Assembly (NCBI RefSeq): GCF_932526225.1
Contig: NC_064034.1
Span: 21,107,747-21,171,746, forward strand
Origin: Nematostella vectensis
Lineage: Eukaryota > Cnidaria > Anthozoa > Actiniaria > Edwardsiidae
DNA length: 64,000 nt
Direction of reading: 5' to 3'
Position 1 is the stretch's first letter; each line of letters starts with the position of its first letter. Below the pieces are notes generated by a model. That model was not told where the DNA came from, made no database searches, and saw nothing but the letters and a program-made list of their open reading frames with translations. Positions 45,713 to 55,315 of the stretch are shown in pieces. The position numbers and the translations under genes were made by a program.

Positions 45713-46003
45713 GTTGAGCATCGAGGTTGAAACTAATCGAAACAAAATGATTACTACAGTAATTCAAAAGCGCTTTTTCTGTATACAAATCTCTTATTAC
45801 ATTCAGCTAAGATGGCTTACTGATGCTAGTCGGGCTCTCATTGGTTTGTTAGCGGATCGTACAACAACGCAACACTTTGCGATGAAAACCTCTCGCAAAA
45901 TATAAAATATCTTATTGACCTCGTTTCTTGGGCAGTACGAGAACTCATGGAGCCTTATTCTTTGATAGTTTTACGGCCCACGAACTTCGGTCAATAATTT
46001 ATG

Positions 46004-46041
46004 AAATTTATCATCAGAATTTTAATTCTGATGATAAATTT
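46004..46041. repeat. Perfect 18-bp palindrome
   Basis: AAATTTATCATCAGAATT (46004-46021) and its exact complement (46024-46041) are separated by two bases. A third, direct copy of the right arm, AATTCTGATGATAAA, follows at about 46064-46078. Confidence 0.9.
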
Positions 46042-46076
46042 AATGATTATTTAATGATAATTTTAATTCTGATGAT

Positions 46077-46118
46077 AAAAAAAAAAACGAATAATATTAA
46101 AATATTATTCGTTTTTTT
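46077..46118. repeat. Second foldback palindrome
   Basis: A-run plus CGAATAATATT, two-base loop AA, then AATATTATTCG plus T-run. The stem is at least 18 bp and is lengthened by the homopolymers on each side. It lies 36 bp from the previous palindrome. Confidence 0.9.
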
Positions 46119-47235
46119 TTTTTTTTTTTTTTGCAAAGCAAAGTATTTGATTCAGCATGTTTGGATCATTTCTTTCTTGTTAAAAGTTCAAACAAAAAGT
46201 TAAGGTAGCAGCCGTTGTCACCGTGATCGCATTGTACCTATGGTAAGGTGACACATGTATTCATTCTGTGAGCGGCTTCAGGATGCCGCTCTTTGTCGAG
46301 AGGGGCCAACGAATAGGAGTCGGTAACTACGCCACTTTCCACGTGGTTTGAATAATCAGACAACCTAATGATATTATATCCCAGTCTACTTTATAAAGAA
46401 CTCAATCAGTTGAACATTAAAAACGCCGTTTTATTATATAGCAGACCAGTGGAGAAATTAGATGTTCTCAAGAACAAAAAACTAGAAGGGACATCTTTAA
46501 TAGTAATCCTAAAAATCATCACGGCAAAAGTAATTGTATCGGTTGAGAAAACGGATTTCGAAATAAGAACAATCTACAATCTACAATCTATGTAAATTTA
46601 CCTATGTTGTTTCACCCGTTTTTACTATATTTGGTAAAATGCTACGCCGTTTTGGGTATATATTTGGTATAACACATCCTGAGGGGTAAAGAATCATTTA
46701 CCACAATAAGTACACCTCTCACTAGCCCACGGTACGCTTTCTCTATCGGTTTTCTATCCTTTAATTATTTAAAAAAAAACTCAATTGCCGTTATAACAGA
46801 GCTTGTTTCCCGAAATCTCATACAGTGCGTAGCGTCAGAATATGCGTCAGAATATGAAAATCGGAATTCCGAGACATATTTAACTGAAAACCGCAAAACC
46901 ACTAACCCGCAAAACCACTCCCCCCCCCCCCTTCCCCCCGTAGAGATTAAGCTTATAGATTAGGCTAGGAAAGATCGCTTTCTTGACGGAGTATCGACGT
47001 AATGGCTGGCTTATCATGCCAATTGACGACACTTGATAAAAGCGAATTGTACGACCAAAGACCAACTGATACAATCTTAATCTTGTCTGAGTATATCATG
47101 TCTCGTTTAGGATGATCGCCGAAAATATGAGCGTTATACACACGATGAGTAGACAACAACAAGATTTTGTGTACTTTGTGTGTCTCTTTTTATTTTATAA
47201 GAACATTCTTTATAAAAACGTTCAGCCGGATATTT

Positions 47236-47452
47236 CACTTCGTTCGAGTCGAAGTCGCCCTGCAGTTTTTTTGCCGATGAAGTTCAACTGAGGCAAACCG
47301 GCTATGCCATGCTGACGAGTCCTAATAAGGACGAAACAGCTGTCCATGGTTGCCGAACTGCACGGGTAATAGACTGTGCTAGCGTCCCGTCTTGGCCCGA
47401 CTGGTGCATACAATGTGTGTATGCTAGTGTGCTTCTAAAGTCCACATTTATG
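47236..47452 (+). mobile_element. Retrozyme-like repeat, copy 1
   Basis: First of two direct repeats of about 215 bp whose equivalent bases are exactly 357 bp apart through the ribozyme region. It starts CACTTCGTTCGAGTCGAAGT, contains a hammerhead ribozyme at 47299-47355, and ends AAGTCCACATTTA. No protein-coding capacity is credible; short frames on the minus strand only reflect the duplication. It fits the terminal repeat of a small metazoan retrozyme, or a Penelope-type pLTR fragment. Confidence 0.8.
47299..47355 (+). ncRNA. Type I hammerhead ribozyme, copy 1
   Basis: Core elements in order: CUGACGA (47312-47318), stem-loop II GUCCU-AAUA-AGGAC (47319-47332), GAAA (47333-47336), then the UC of the cleavage triplet GUC (47342-47344). 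Stem I is GCCAUG (47306-47311) with CAUGGU (47345-47350), followed by an internal loop UAU/U and CGGC (47299-47302) with GCCG (47352-47355). Helix III is the palindrome ACAGCUGU with no loop, so one molecule cannot close it well but two can pair. Self-cleavage is expected after C47344. All invariant core bases are present except the usual CUGAUGA, which is CUGACGA, a variant at a tolerated position. Confidence 0.9.
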
Positions 47453-47592
47453 TATACATACTCGCAAGGATAGTTTGGCTATCCGACGGAGTTTTAGACT
47501 AGCAAAGGTCGCATGCGTGATCCGCACAATTGGCATCACGCTAGCCCGGTCGCATCTCTAGATCCCACATGGATCTAAGCTGTGGTTTAAAG
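47453..47592. mobile_element. Unique segment between the two hammerhead repeats
   Basis: 140 bp that completes the 357-nt monomer between cleavage sites. It can form two short hairpins, GGATAG / CTATCC and TAGATCC / GGATCTA. There is no reading frame of note. Confidence 0.6.
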
Positions 47593-47804
47593 CACTTCGT
47601 TCGAGTCGAAGTCGCCCTGCAGTTTTTTTGCCGATGAAGTTTAACTGAGGCAAACCGGCTATGCCATGCTGACGAGTCCTAATAAGGACGAAACAGCTGT
47701 CCATGGTTGCCGAACTGCACGGGTAATAGACTGTGATAGCGTCCCGTCTTGGCCCAACTGGTGCCAATCTGTGTATGCTAGTGAGCTTTTAAAGTCCACA
47801 TTTA
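47593..47804 (+). mobile_element. Retrozyme-like repeat, copy 2
   Basis: Second direct copy, with only a few substitutions and a short deletion near its 3' end relative to copy 1 (GTGCCAATCTGTG for GTGCATACAATGTGTG). It includes a second complete hammerhead. Confidence 0.8.
47656..47712 (+). ncRNA. Type I hammerhead ribozyme, copy 2
   Basis: Same core and stems as copy 1, shifted exactly 357 bp: CUGACGA at 47669-47675, GAAA at 47690-47693, predicted cleavage after C47701. Conservation of every paired base in both copies supports function at the time of duplication. Confidence 0.9.
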
Positions 47805-48624
47805 AAAATTCATAGCTTTAATACGACGAGAAGACCACAAGTTATCTCTGATTTATGCAACTCAGCTCCACGGAGTGAGACTGGTAACTATATACCGGTT
47901 GTGAGCTCGTTCATTGGCGCTATCCCTACTTAGCCGTGCTTCCTTTTCTTGAACTGCAGTTAATGTTTCAATGTATAGCATCTTAGAAAAACACTATAGA
48001 TGGTTCAAACGCGCTTCACAAACAATTGTACCTGGCAGTATAGAAAAAGCTTAAAAGTCATATAACGGACTATAAGGGTCAATGTGTAACCACTGTCACT
48101 AAAGAGGGCAAAACTACGCCTTCATGTCTTCAAGTACATCAACCTAATTCAGTTTGGAGGGCAGTCAGAACTGACATCTGAGAAGCATTAAATGTCCTGA
48201 GAGAGAGCAGGTCTTTCGATCTGAAAACGCCGGACTGGGAAAGCATTGAATGTGAAGCCCCTGGTACTGATTAGCCGCGGGCTGCGAACCCATAGGAGCA
48301 GTCTACTTTTTCTTCGCCTTTGTTCTCACCTTTTTCCCACATTAGAGAGCTCAAACCATTAGTTTTATCTTCAAAGATCACAAGAGAATGCTTTCGTAAA
48401 TAAAACCACATTGATTGATTCCGAAAAAGGGTGTTTTCAGACCCCCACGGCTCCAGATCGCAAGTAAAGATAAGGAATAATTCACCTTACACGGAAATCG
48501 ACCCAAAGAGAGCCGCTGACCCTGCCATATGGGTACCTTATGGCATGCGCAGGGCCATCGATATGAGAGATAACAACGAGGCATGTTCGCCACTTGCAAT
48601 AAAAACACTGCAAGAATATGAAGC
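47805..48624. other. Spacer with no supported gene
   Basis: No domain recognised. A frame at 48431-48643 reads like a piece of old mobile-element protein but has no identifiable motif. Confidence 0.4.
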
Positions 48625-48864
48625 CAGGGGGGTACTCGGGTAAAGACTTGACGCAAGGGGGGTGGGGGTACACTGGTATAGACGTGACGCAAGGGGGGTA
48701 CTCGGGTATAGACGTGACGCAAGGGGGGTCGGGGTATACTGGTATAGACGTGACGCAAGGGGGGTACTCGAGTAAAGACGTGACGCAAGGGGTAGGGGGT
48801 GGGGGTACTCGGATATAGTCGTGACGCAAGGGGAGGGGGAGGGGGTACTCGGGTATAGGCGTAA
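48625..48864. repeat. G-rich tandem repeat, about 7 copies
   Basis: Units of about 30-36 bp built on GACGTGACGCAAGGGGGG followed by TACTCGGGTATA or TACACTGGTATA. The plus strand is strongly G-rich, with runs of four or more G in every unit. Confidence 0.85.
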
Positions 48865-50015
48865 AATATACGTGGTTGTATTCTGATAGGCCCCAGAATG
48901 ACCCTCTTAAAGTCCTATTAGGCTATGACAGGGGCTAATAATAATGTATATAATACTCGTTGCTCGCATGTCTTACCTAACCGTTCTGGCATTGAAATTT
49001 ACGGTGCTCGAATGGTCATCGTCGAAAAGAAATGACGCACATTTGCTCTTTTATTTGTAAGGCTTTATAACTATACTTGAAGGATAAGTGGAATAAGTTG
49101 ATAGGGGGAGGTGTGGGACATGTACCCCTCCTTGCGGCGAGTATAAAATAATTAGAAAACTACAAGATCGCGCATTTCTTTATGTTACAGGGGCTACCGC
49201 CCTAGCAAATCTAAGGTGTAAGGCTATATCTCGGACAGTATTGTAAGATGTTTCCTCTCCGCATTTGTCTGTAAATTTATAATGGTAAATAATCTTGGTA
49301 TTTCGGAGACCGGGGGTAGCCTTGACTTTCTAAACCTTTGAACCAACATGTTATTAAGTTCACTCTCTTGTGGTGTTTTCTTTACACTACAGGAAGCTTT
49401 TGGATGTATTTGTTGCGTTAGGAAGTGAATGGCTTTACCATATGGCTAAGGCTTGACCTCCTCGGCCATCACGGATCGATACACAAACCGCTAAAAGCTG
49501 GATGCGATATAAGTACTTTAGATGATCAGCAGCGGATCTAGGGCGAGAGGGGGAGGGGGAGGGGATTAAACCCCTCTCAGGCTGTCCTCCAGGGAAAGTG
49601 CATGCCTCACGAAATATCACTGATTTTCGGTCAGAGAGTATTTAAAGTTGAAGTTCCTGGGAGGGTATCTTTCTTGAGAATGCATGCCCCCAAACATGTT
49701 ATCGGTGAGAGTCTGAGGGGCCAATGTAACGAAGTATTTGTCATTGGGTCAAGGCCTCCTCTCAGCACAAAGCCATGGATCCGCCCCTGATCTTCCAGTT
49801 GACAGTGGCTTCCCGTGTACTATGCGCTCTGTTTGTTCCAGGCCTTGTTTCATATCTGACTGCGAGGTGATAGATGGGAGTTGGGGTGGGGGATACACCT
49901 ATATATCAACAAAGAGAGCATTAAGACAGTAAGTAAACGATATGAAATTAAGGCGTATTTTCTGGTTACCATCAAAATCAGAACTTGAAATCTGGATTGT
50001 CCGTGTGCCTCTTGA
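48865..50015. other. Spacer with one hAT-like element
   Basis: AT-rich, no gene supported. It contains the element at 49527-49789. Confidence 0.45.
49527..49789. mobile_element. Probable non-autonomous hAT-type element
   Basis: The ends are inverted: CAGCAGCGGATCTAGGG on the left and CAGGGGCGGATCCATGG (complement) on the right. CAGGGGCGGATCCA is a well-known hAT terminal sequence. The element is 263 bp with a G-rich left interior. A matching 8-bp target duplication is not evident (TAGATGAT against ATCTTCCA), so the insertion is old or the boundaries are shifted. Confidence 0.55.
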
Positions 50016-50975
50016 GCGCATGTATTTATCACATGGAATAGGGCAAGCGTGTATTTATCACATGGAATAGGGCAAGCGTGTATTTATCACATGGAATAGG
50101 GCAAGCGTGTATTTATCACATGGAATAGGGCAAGCGTGTATTTATCACATGGAATAGGGCAAGCGTGTATTTATCACATGGAATAAGGCAAGCGTGTATT
50201 TATCACATGGAATAGGGCAAGCGTGTATTTATCACATGGAATAGGGCAAGCGTGTATTTATCACATGGAATAGGGCAAGCGTGTATTTATCACATGGAAT
50301 AGGGCAAGCGTGTATTTATCACATGGAATAGGGCAAGCGTGTATTTATCACATGGAATAGGGCAAGCGTGTATTTATCACATGGAATAGGGCAAGCGTGT
50401 ATTTATCACATGGAATAGGGCAAGCGTGTATTTATCACATGGAATAGGGCAAGCGTGTATTTATCACATGGAATAGGGCAAGCGTGTATTTATCACTTGG
50501 AATAGGGCAAGCGTGTATTTATCACATGGAATAGGGCAAGCGTGTATTTATCACTTGGAATAGGGCAAGCGTGTATTTATCACATGGAATAGGGCAAGCG
50601 TGTATTTATCACATGGAATAGGGCAAGCGTGTATTTATCACATGGAATAGGGCAAGCGTGTATTTATCACATGGAATAGGGCAAGCGTGTATTTATCACA
50701 TGGAATAGGGCAAGCGTGTATTTATCACATGGAATAGGGCAAGCGTGTATTTATCACATGGAATAGGGCAAGCGTGTATTTATCACTTGGGATAGGGCAA
50801 GCGTGTATTTATCACTTGGAATAGGGCAAGCGTGTATTTATCACTTGGAATAGGGCAAGCGTGAATTTATCACTTGGAATAGGGCAAGCGTGTATTTATC
50901 ACTTGGAATAGGGCAAGCGTGTATTTATCACTTCGAATAGGGCAAGCGTGTATTTATCACTTCGAATAGGGCAAG
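50016..50975. repeat. 29-bp minisatellite, about 33 copies
   Basis: Unit of 29 bp: GTGTATTTATCACATGGAAT plus AGGGCAAGC. The first two-thirds of the array is nearly all CACATGG. The distal third changes to CACTTGG and the last copies to CACTTCG, showing directional spread of variants. Confidence 0.98.
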
Positions 50976-53473
50976 GCGGATGGTATATGCTGAAAATAAA
51001 GACTTCCTCGCACAACAAAATCTCGGTTCTCGACATGCTCGCAAGGTATGACGGGTATTGACTGTAAATTCTCAGCTAATTAAAGTTGTTTGTACAACCT
51101 GAGATCTGAAAACCTAGACTGTTCTAAAAAAACAATGCGACAAAGAAGAGAATGTCTTCTAGTTCCTTTCTCCTTACTCCTGTCTACTACTTCCCCCCCC
51201 CCCCCCCCCTCCCTCTCCACAGCCTCCTTGTTTTGCCTCGTTCTCGCGCATCGTTACGCTAAACTCGAAGTCCTGGATTCCCGAAGGTGAAGCGCAAAGT
51301 GAGAATCGGTGAAGTATATGTGAAAAACAAATAAGAAATGGTGAAGTATATGTACAAAGCAAATGAGAATCGGTCAAACACAAGCTCAACAAAAAACGAG
51401 ACTGCTGAGCAAAAGCACTGGCACAAAATTACTGGCGTGCGCTTGCGTGGTGTTTAGAATAACTGGCATTCGAAGCATAATATCGCGAGGTCCCCCCTAG
51501 ACACCCATTAGATGGTTCATTTATTCTACAAGCAGTAGGATGCTTAGAGAAGACACACTGATCCGCCACGCCCAAACACTGCAGGGCGGTAAGAGATAAA
51601 GGTTCATTTCAATTACATATTTGTTGAGGCATGAAAGAACTAAACAGGCTATCACACCAAACACGAGAGGCAAAGCTAACAGCTCTAGAGAGGAAAACTG
51701 ACCCTTCCCACTTGAACCTTGTGGATGAGGGAAACGAGTTGGACAATCCTTTCAGAATTATTTAGGATCAATATTACCAGAGTAATAAATCGGCAAAACG
51801 TATTAGTCAGTGTAAGACAAGCCAAAGGAATGAGACACGAGTCTTAAAAAAACAAATTGTTAGGTGAGGCTCTGTTTCGGTGTTTGGGAGATTTTATAAG
51901 TTTTGGCTCTATGTAGCCAAACTGTGCTCCCTTGATTATTGTTTGTACGTTGTTTCTGCCATAGGGTTTATTACGTTAAAAGGTATGGAACGTTTTGATA
52001 GCCTCCTCATTTGGTTTTTAGACATTTCCAAGTTTAAAAGACACGGTGTAATTGGGGAATAACTGAACTCTATTCAAAAGGATATTAAAAGGTTATATCG
52101 TGAGTATTTATGATAAAAGAAATTCGAATTTAACTTCCGTTATTATTACCGTACTTTAACCCTTTGTCTTCACTGCTGAGAGAGCAATTTTGAAATGGCA
52201 TTCAAAGTCGCCATTTTATCAGGAGTATAGAAATACCACTTGACCTTGCAAAGGGCTCCAACCCCAACTATTGTCCAAATAACCAAAACCCGAACTGATA
52301 CAATCAGCCAGACAGCCTCAATCATGGCTAATGTGTACACTTACAGTCAGTCCACGGCTGACATCTGACGCAATGATCTCTATTGTGCCCATTATAGCAT
52401 TACAGCATAATAATTCCCACGATAAGGCCTGTCACTGACCCGCTCAATGTGCAGGGGCCACCAAGGCCACTCTTAGGTAAATTCTTCGTCCTCAAAATGT
52501 TTATGAGTTCTAGTAACGCTCAGAGCTAGGTTTTGAAGATTCTAGTTAATGCTGCTATGCAAGCTAGACCTGCCGCAAACTACATTAGTAGCACGGTTAC
52601 GGCAGCATTACTTAGCAGCTTAAAGCCCAGTTTCACTGACTTTAGAAAACGCCAGTTCACTTCGCAGCTAATAGGCTCGTGGTGCGAGTTCTAGGTTAGT
52701 TTGGTGTGGGCGCGTGGTAAAGCATCTACATATAGGGGGAGGGAGGGGTGAGGCGGTTGCAATGTTCACAAAAAAGAGTAAATAACTATTTATTTTGATG
52801 TTTATATAAACCTTACTTTCGATGTACTTTTTTTTATTAAGGTTAATGTCGTGAACGTTTACCTATACTATTCTACCGTACTATTCTATCGTACTACTAT
52901 TGTACTAATTTTCTCCCCTTGCACTCGTGGGTTATATCTACAGCGAGTGCTGATCAGTGGGTGTTTTTTAATCAGCTTAGAGGAGTGTATGCTCTGCTTA
53001 CACTCATCGCGAAATCGAGTGGTATATTCCCAGTGTTAAAATATAAAACAAACACAAGCGAGAAAACAACACCGGAAGGTTCACAAAAACAACCACAAGT
53101 TCACAAATGCTTACTTAAAAAGTTCACTCTAAGAAGCCAAAAAATCGAAGGGGTTTTCTCATTTGTTAAATATTATTTTGTGGCTGATAATTTCTGTAGT
53201 TCCATTAACAAGATTTTTAGAGAATGTTATTGCACTGTCTCAACAGTAAAACAGGCTTAACAAATGTCAAGTGCTCTGCCAAATTCCGATGCTTCGATAT
53301 ATCCTCCTTTGCGTAGGACTATGCTTCAATTAAATATCCCATTTGCACAGCTTATAGTTTGTATCACGTACGTATGGATAATCAGATATAAGAGGCGTTA
53401 CGTCTGAGCCGCCATGACAGTCTATATACATTGAACTTGTGTACTTCTTTGCGAATAAGATCTAGAAATCTCG
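50976..53473. other. Spacer with no supported gene
   Basis: Contains a C-run (51193-51210) and short CTATTCTA-type repeats near 52.86-52.91 kb. All frames are short and lack domains. Confidence 0.5.
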
Positions 53474-53911
53474 TCATTTTTTTCGCGAGGAATGTCTCTG
53501 TGGAAGCCCATCCATCGGGTGTTCTCCTACCATCCAAGGCAATTCTCCGGGCACATCCCTCCCCCTTATTTCCTCTCCATCTCCCATCCCCTCTAAGACG
53601 CCATCGAGAAATTGAATGTACTTGACCGCCGTTCGTAAAATCTCAACTTTTGAGAGCTTCTTATCCGGTGGATAGGTTGGTAGCAGTTTGCGAATCTCTG
53701 CAAACGCCAGGTTCACACTTTGTTGCCGCCATCTTTCTTTCTTGTTCGTGACAGTTCGGCTGGGGAATCCTAGCGTAGGGAGACTCGCGAAGGGGCAGTC
53801 CTCACTAGAGGAAAAGGAAGAGGATGGTGATAGCTCAGTAGGCGAGTGAAGAGAACCAGGGATACAGACCTCAAGGTAGTTCTGAGTAGGGAAGTAGCAA
53901 TGTTCCCCCAT
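53474..53911 (-). CDS. TAL/SCL-type bHLH transcription factor (copy 2)
   Basis: Intronless 145-residue protein. The ATG at 53911 is chosen because the frame further upstream has no Met. The bHLH domain (about residues 58-112) reads [40 protein letters not shown] and [14 protein letters not shown]. The Glu of the basic region that contacts the E-box is kept, but NSRE is replaced by NKKE. The N-terminal half is Ser/Pro/Thr-rich. It is the most diverged of the three local TAL-like genes. It faces away from copy 3, with 3.5 kb between the two starts. A 21-bp minisatellite begins about 820 bp upstream. Confidence 0.87.
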   Translation of the reverse strand: MGEHCYFPTQNYLEVCIPGSLHSPTELSPSSSFSSSEDCPFASLPTLGFPSRTVTNKKERWRQQSVNLAFAEIRKLLPTYPPDKKLSKVEILRTAVKYIQFLDGVLEGMGDGEEIRGRDVPGELPWMVGEHPMDGLPQRHSSRKK

Positions 53912-54729
53912 GGTATACAAATCACAGTGTCAACATCGAACGTATTTACAACGCCAGCAGGACTGTCGATACGTAGTCAAGGATTCTAATCCAATTAGAT
54001 GGTAGTATTGTCCTAATGATACGCTATTAACACAGGTTAATTAACCAGAGCCTGCGCGTGAGGTCTTAATAAATCTGACAGGAGCCACTTCTTCTTTCCA
54101 GACCACGCCGTCCGCTCAGTTCTTGGAGCTGTTTCAGTTGCGCGCAGAATTCGTCGAGTGCTCTCACACGCGTCCAAGCTGTGGCTCGCTTTTCCGTTTT
54201 CCTGTTTGCAGGGCCGCTTTCACCTCCTGATAACAATCTAGAGTCAATTCGTTTACTCGCTATTCAAATAACTTGTGATTTCTTGCTGACCAATGCGCGC
54301 GGATGGCAGCAAAACCAGATGTGTGTGGGGTCCGAATAAGTGGCCCCACTGCACGCGATGACGGACCAAGACGACGTTCAAAAGCAAGAGAAAAATTCAC
54401 ATCACTTGCAGTTTTATCTTCCTGTCTACGCAGAGTTCCCACGTTCTGGTAGAATCCCCTGTGGCGGTTAGTCGGCGAACAAAATAACTTATCGTCTTAT
54501 TATGTTTATGTTTCGTCTCGTGTGACTCACGCTCGGGACTCTCAGCCGCAAATTACTCCGCGGATGCTATAATTACTGTTACGGCTACAAGCCTTCTATC
54601 AGTCCCCGGATCGAAACGTCAGCGCGGAAAGCACAAGCACTAATCACTTTGTTAGAACACAAGCGCTGGACAAGAGTCGTTGCTCGGTTACACATACGCT
54701 ATCTTTACGACATCGAGGAACATAGAAAG
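53912..54729. other. Upstream region of bHLH copy 2
   Basis: No gene or clear promoter box seen. Ends at the 21-bp minisatellite. Confidence 0.4.
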
Positions 54730-55315
54730 AACCTCGGGTAGGGATGAGAAAACCTCGAGTAGGGAAAAGAGAACCTCGGGTAGGGAAGAGAGAACCTCGG
54801 GTAGGGAAGAGAGACCCTCGGGTAGGGAAGAGAGACCCTCGGGTAGGGAAGAGAGACCCTCGGGTAGGGAAGAGAGACCATCGGGTAGGGAAGAGAGAAC
54901 CCTCGGGTAGGGAAGAGAGACCCTCGGGTAGGGAAGAGAGACCCTCGGGTAGGGAAGAGAGACCCTCGGGTAGGGAAGAGAGACCCTCGGGTAGGGAAGA
55001 GAGAACCCTCGGGTAGGGAAGAGAGACCCTCGGGTAGGGAAGAGAGACCCTCGGGTAGGGAAGAGAGAACCCTCGGGTAGGGAAGAGAGCCCCTTGGTTA
55101 GGGAAGAGAGACCCTCGGGTAGGGAAGAGAGAACCCTCGGGTAGGGAAGAGAGACCCTCGGGTAGGGAAGAGAGAACCTCGGGTAGGGAAGAGAGAACCT
55201 CGGGTAGGGAAGAGAGACCCTCGGGTAGGGAAGAGAGACCCTCGGGTAGGGAAGAGAGTCCCTCGGGTAGAGATGAGACACCCTCGGGTAGGGGAGAGAT
55301 AACCCAAATAGGGGA
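54730..55315. repeat. 21-22-bp minisatellite, about 27 copies
   Basis: The unit is ACCCTCGGGTAGGGAAGAGA plus G, with occasional 22-base copies that have an extra A. Because 21 is a multiple of 3, it leaves long heptapeptide frames open on both strands (236 and 197 codons on the minus strand). These lack any non-repeat domain and change frame at the 22-base copies, so they are not considered genes. Confidence 0.95.

Larger units (their letters stand above)
42194..47235. other. Spacer with foldback repeats and a diverged direct repeat
   Basis: Contains the promoter of bHLH copy 1, a diverged duplication (44625-44750 and 45577-45712) and two strong palindromes (46004-46041 and 46077-46118). Reading frames are short and AT-biased. 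No gene is supported. Confidence 0.5.

Noticed and set aside
47222..47767. Paired minus-strand frames of 63 and 69 codons with nearly the same protein
   Set aside because: The similarity comes from the duplicated hammerhead-bearing repeat. The frames run antisense through the ribozyme.
48431..48643. Frame containing AIWVPYGMRRAIDMRDNNEA, possibly a transposon protein piece
   Set aside because: Not matched to any motif I know. It runs into the G-rich tandem repeat, so no call is made.
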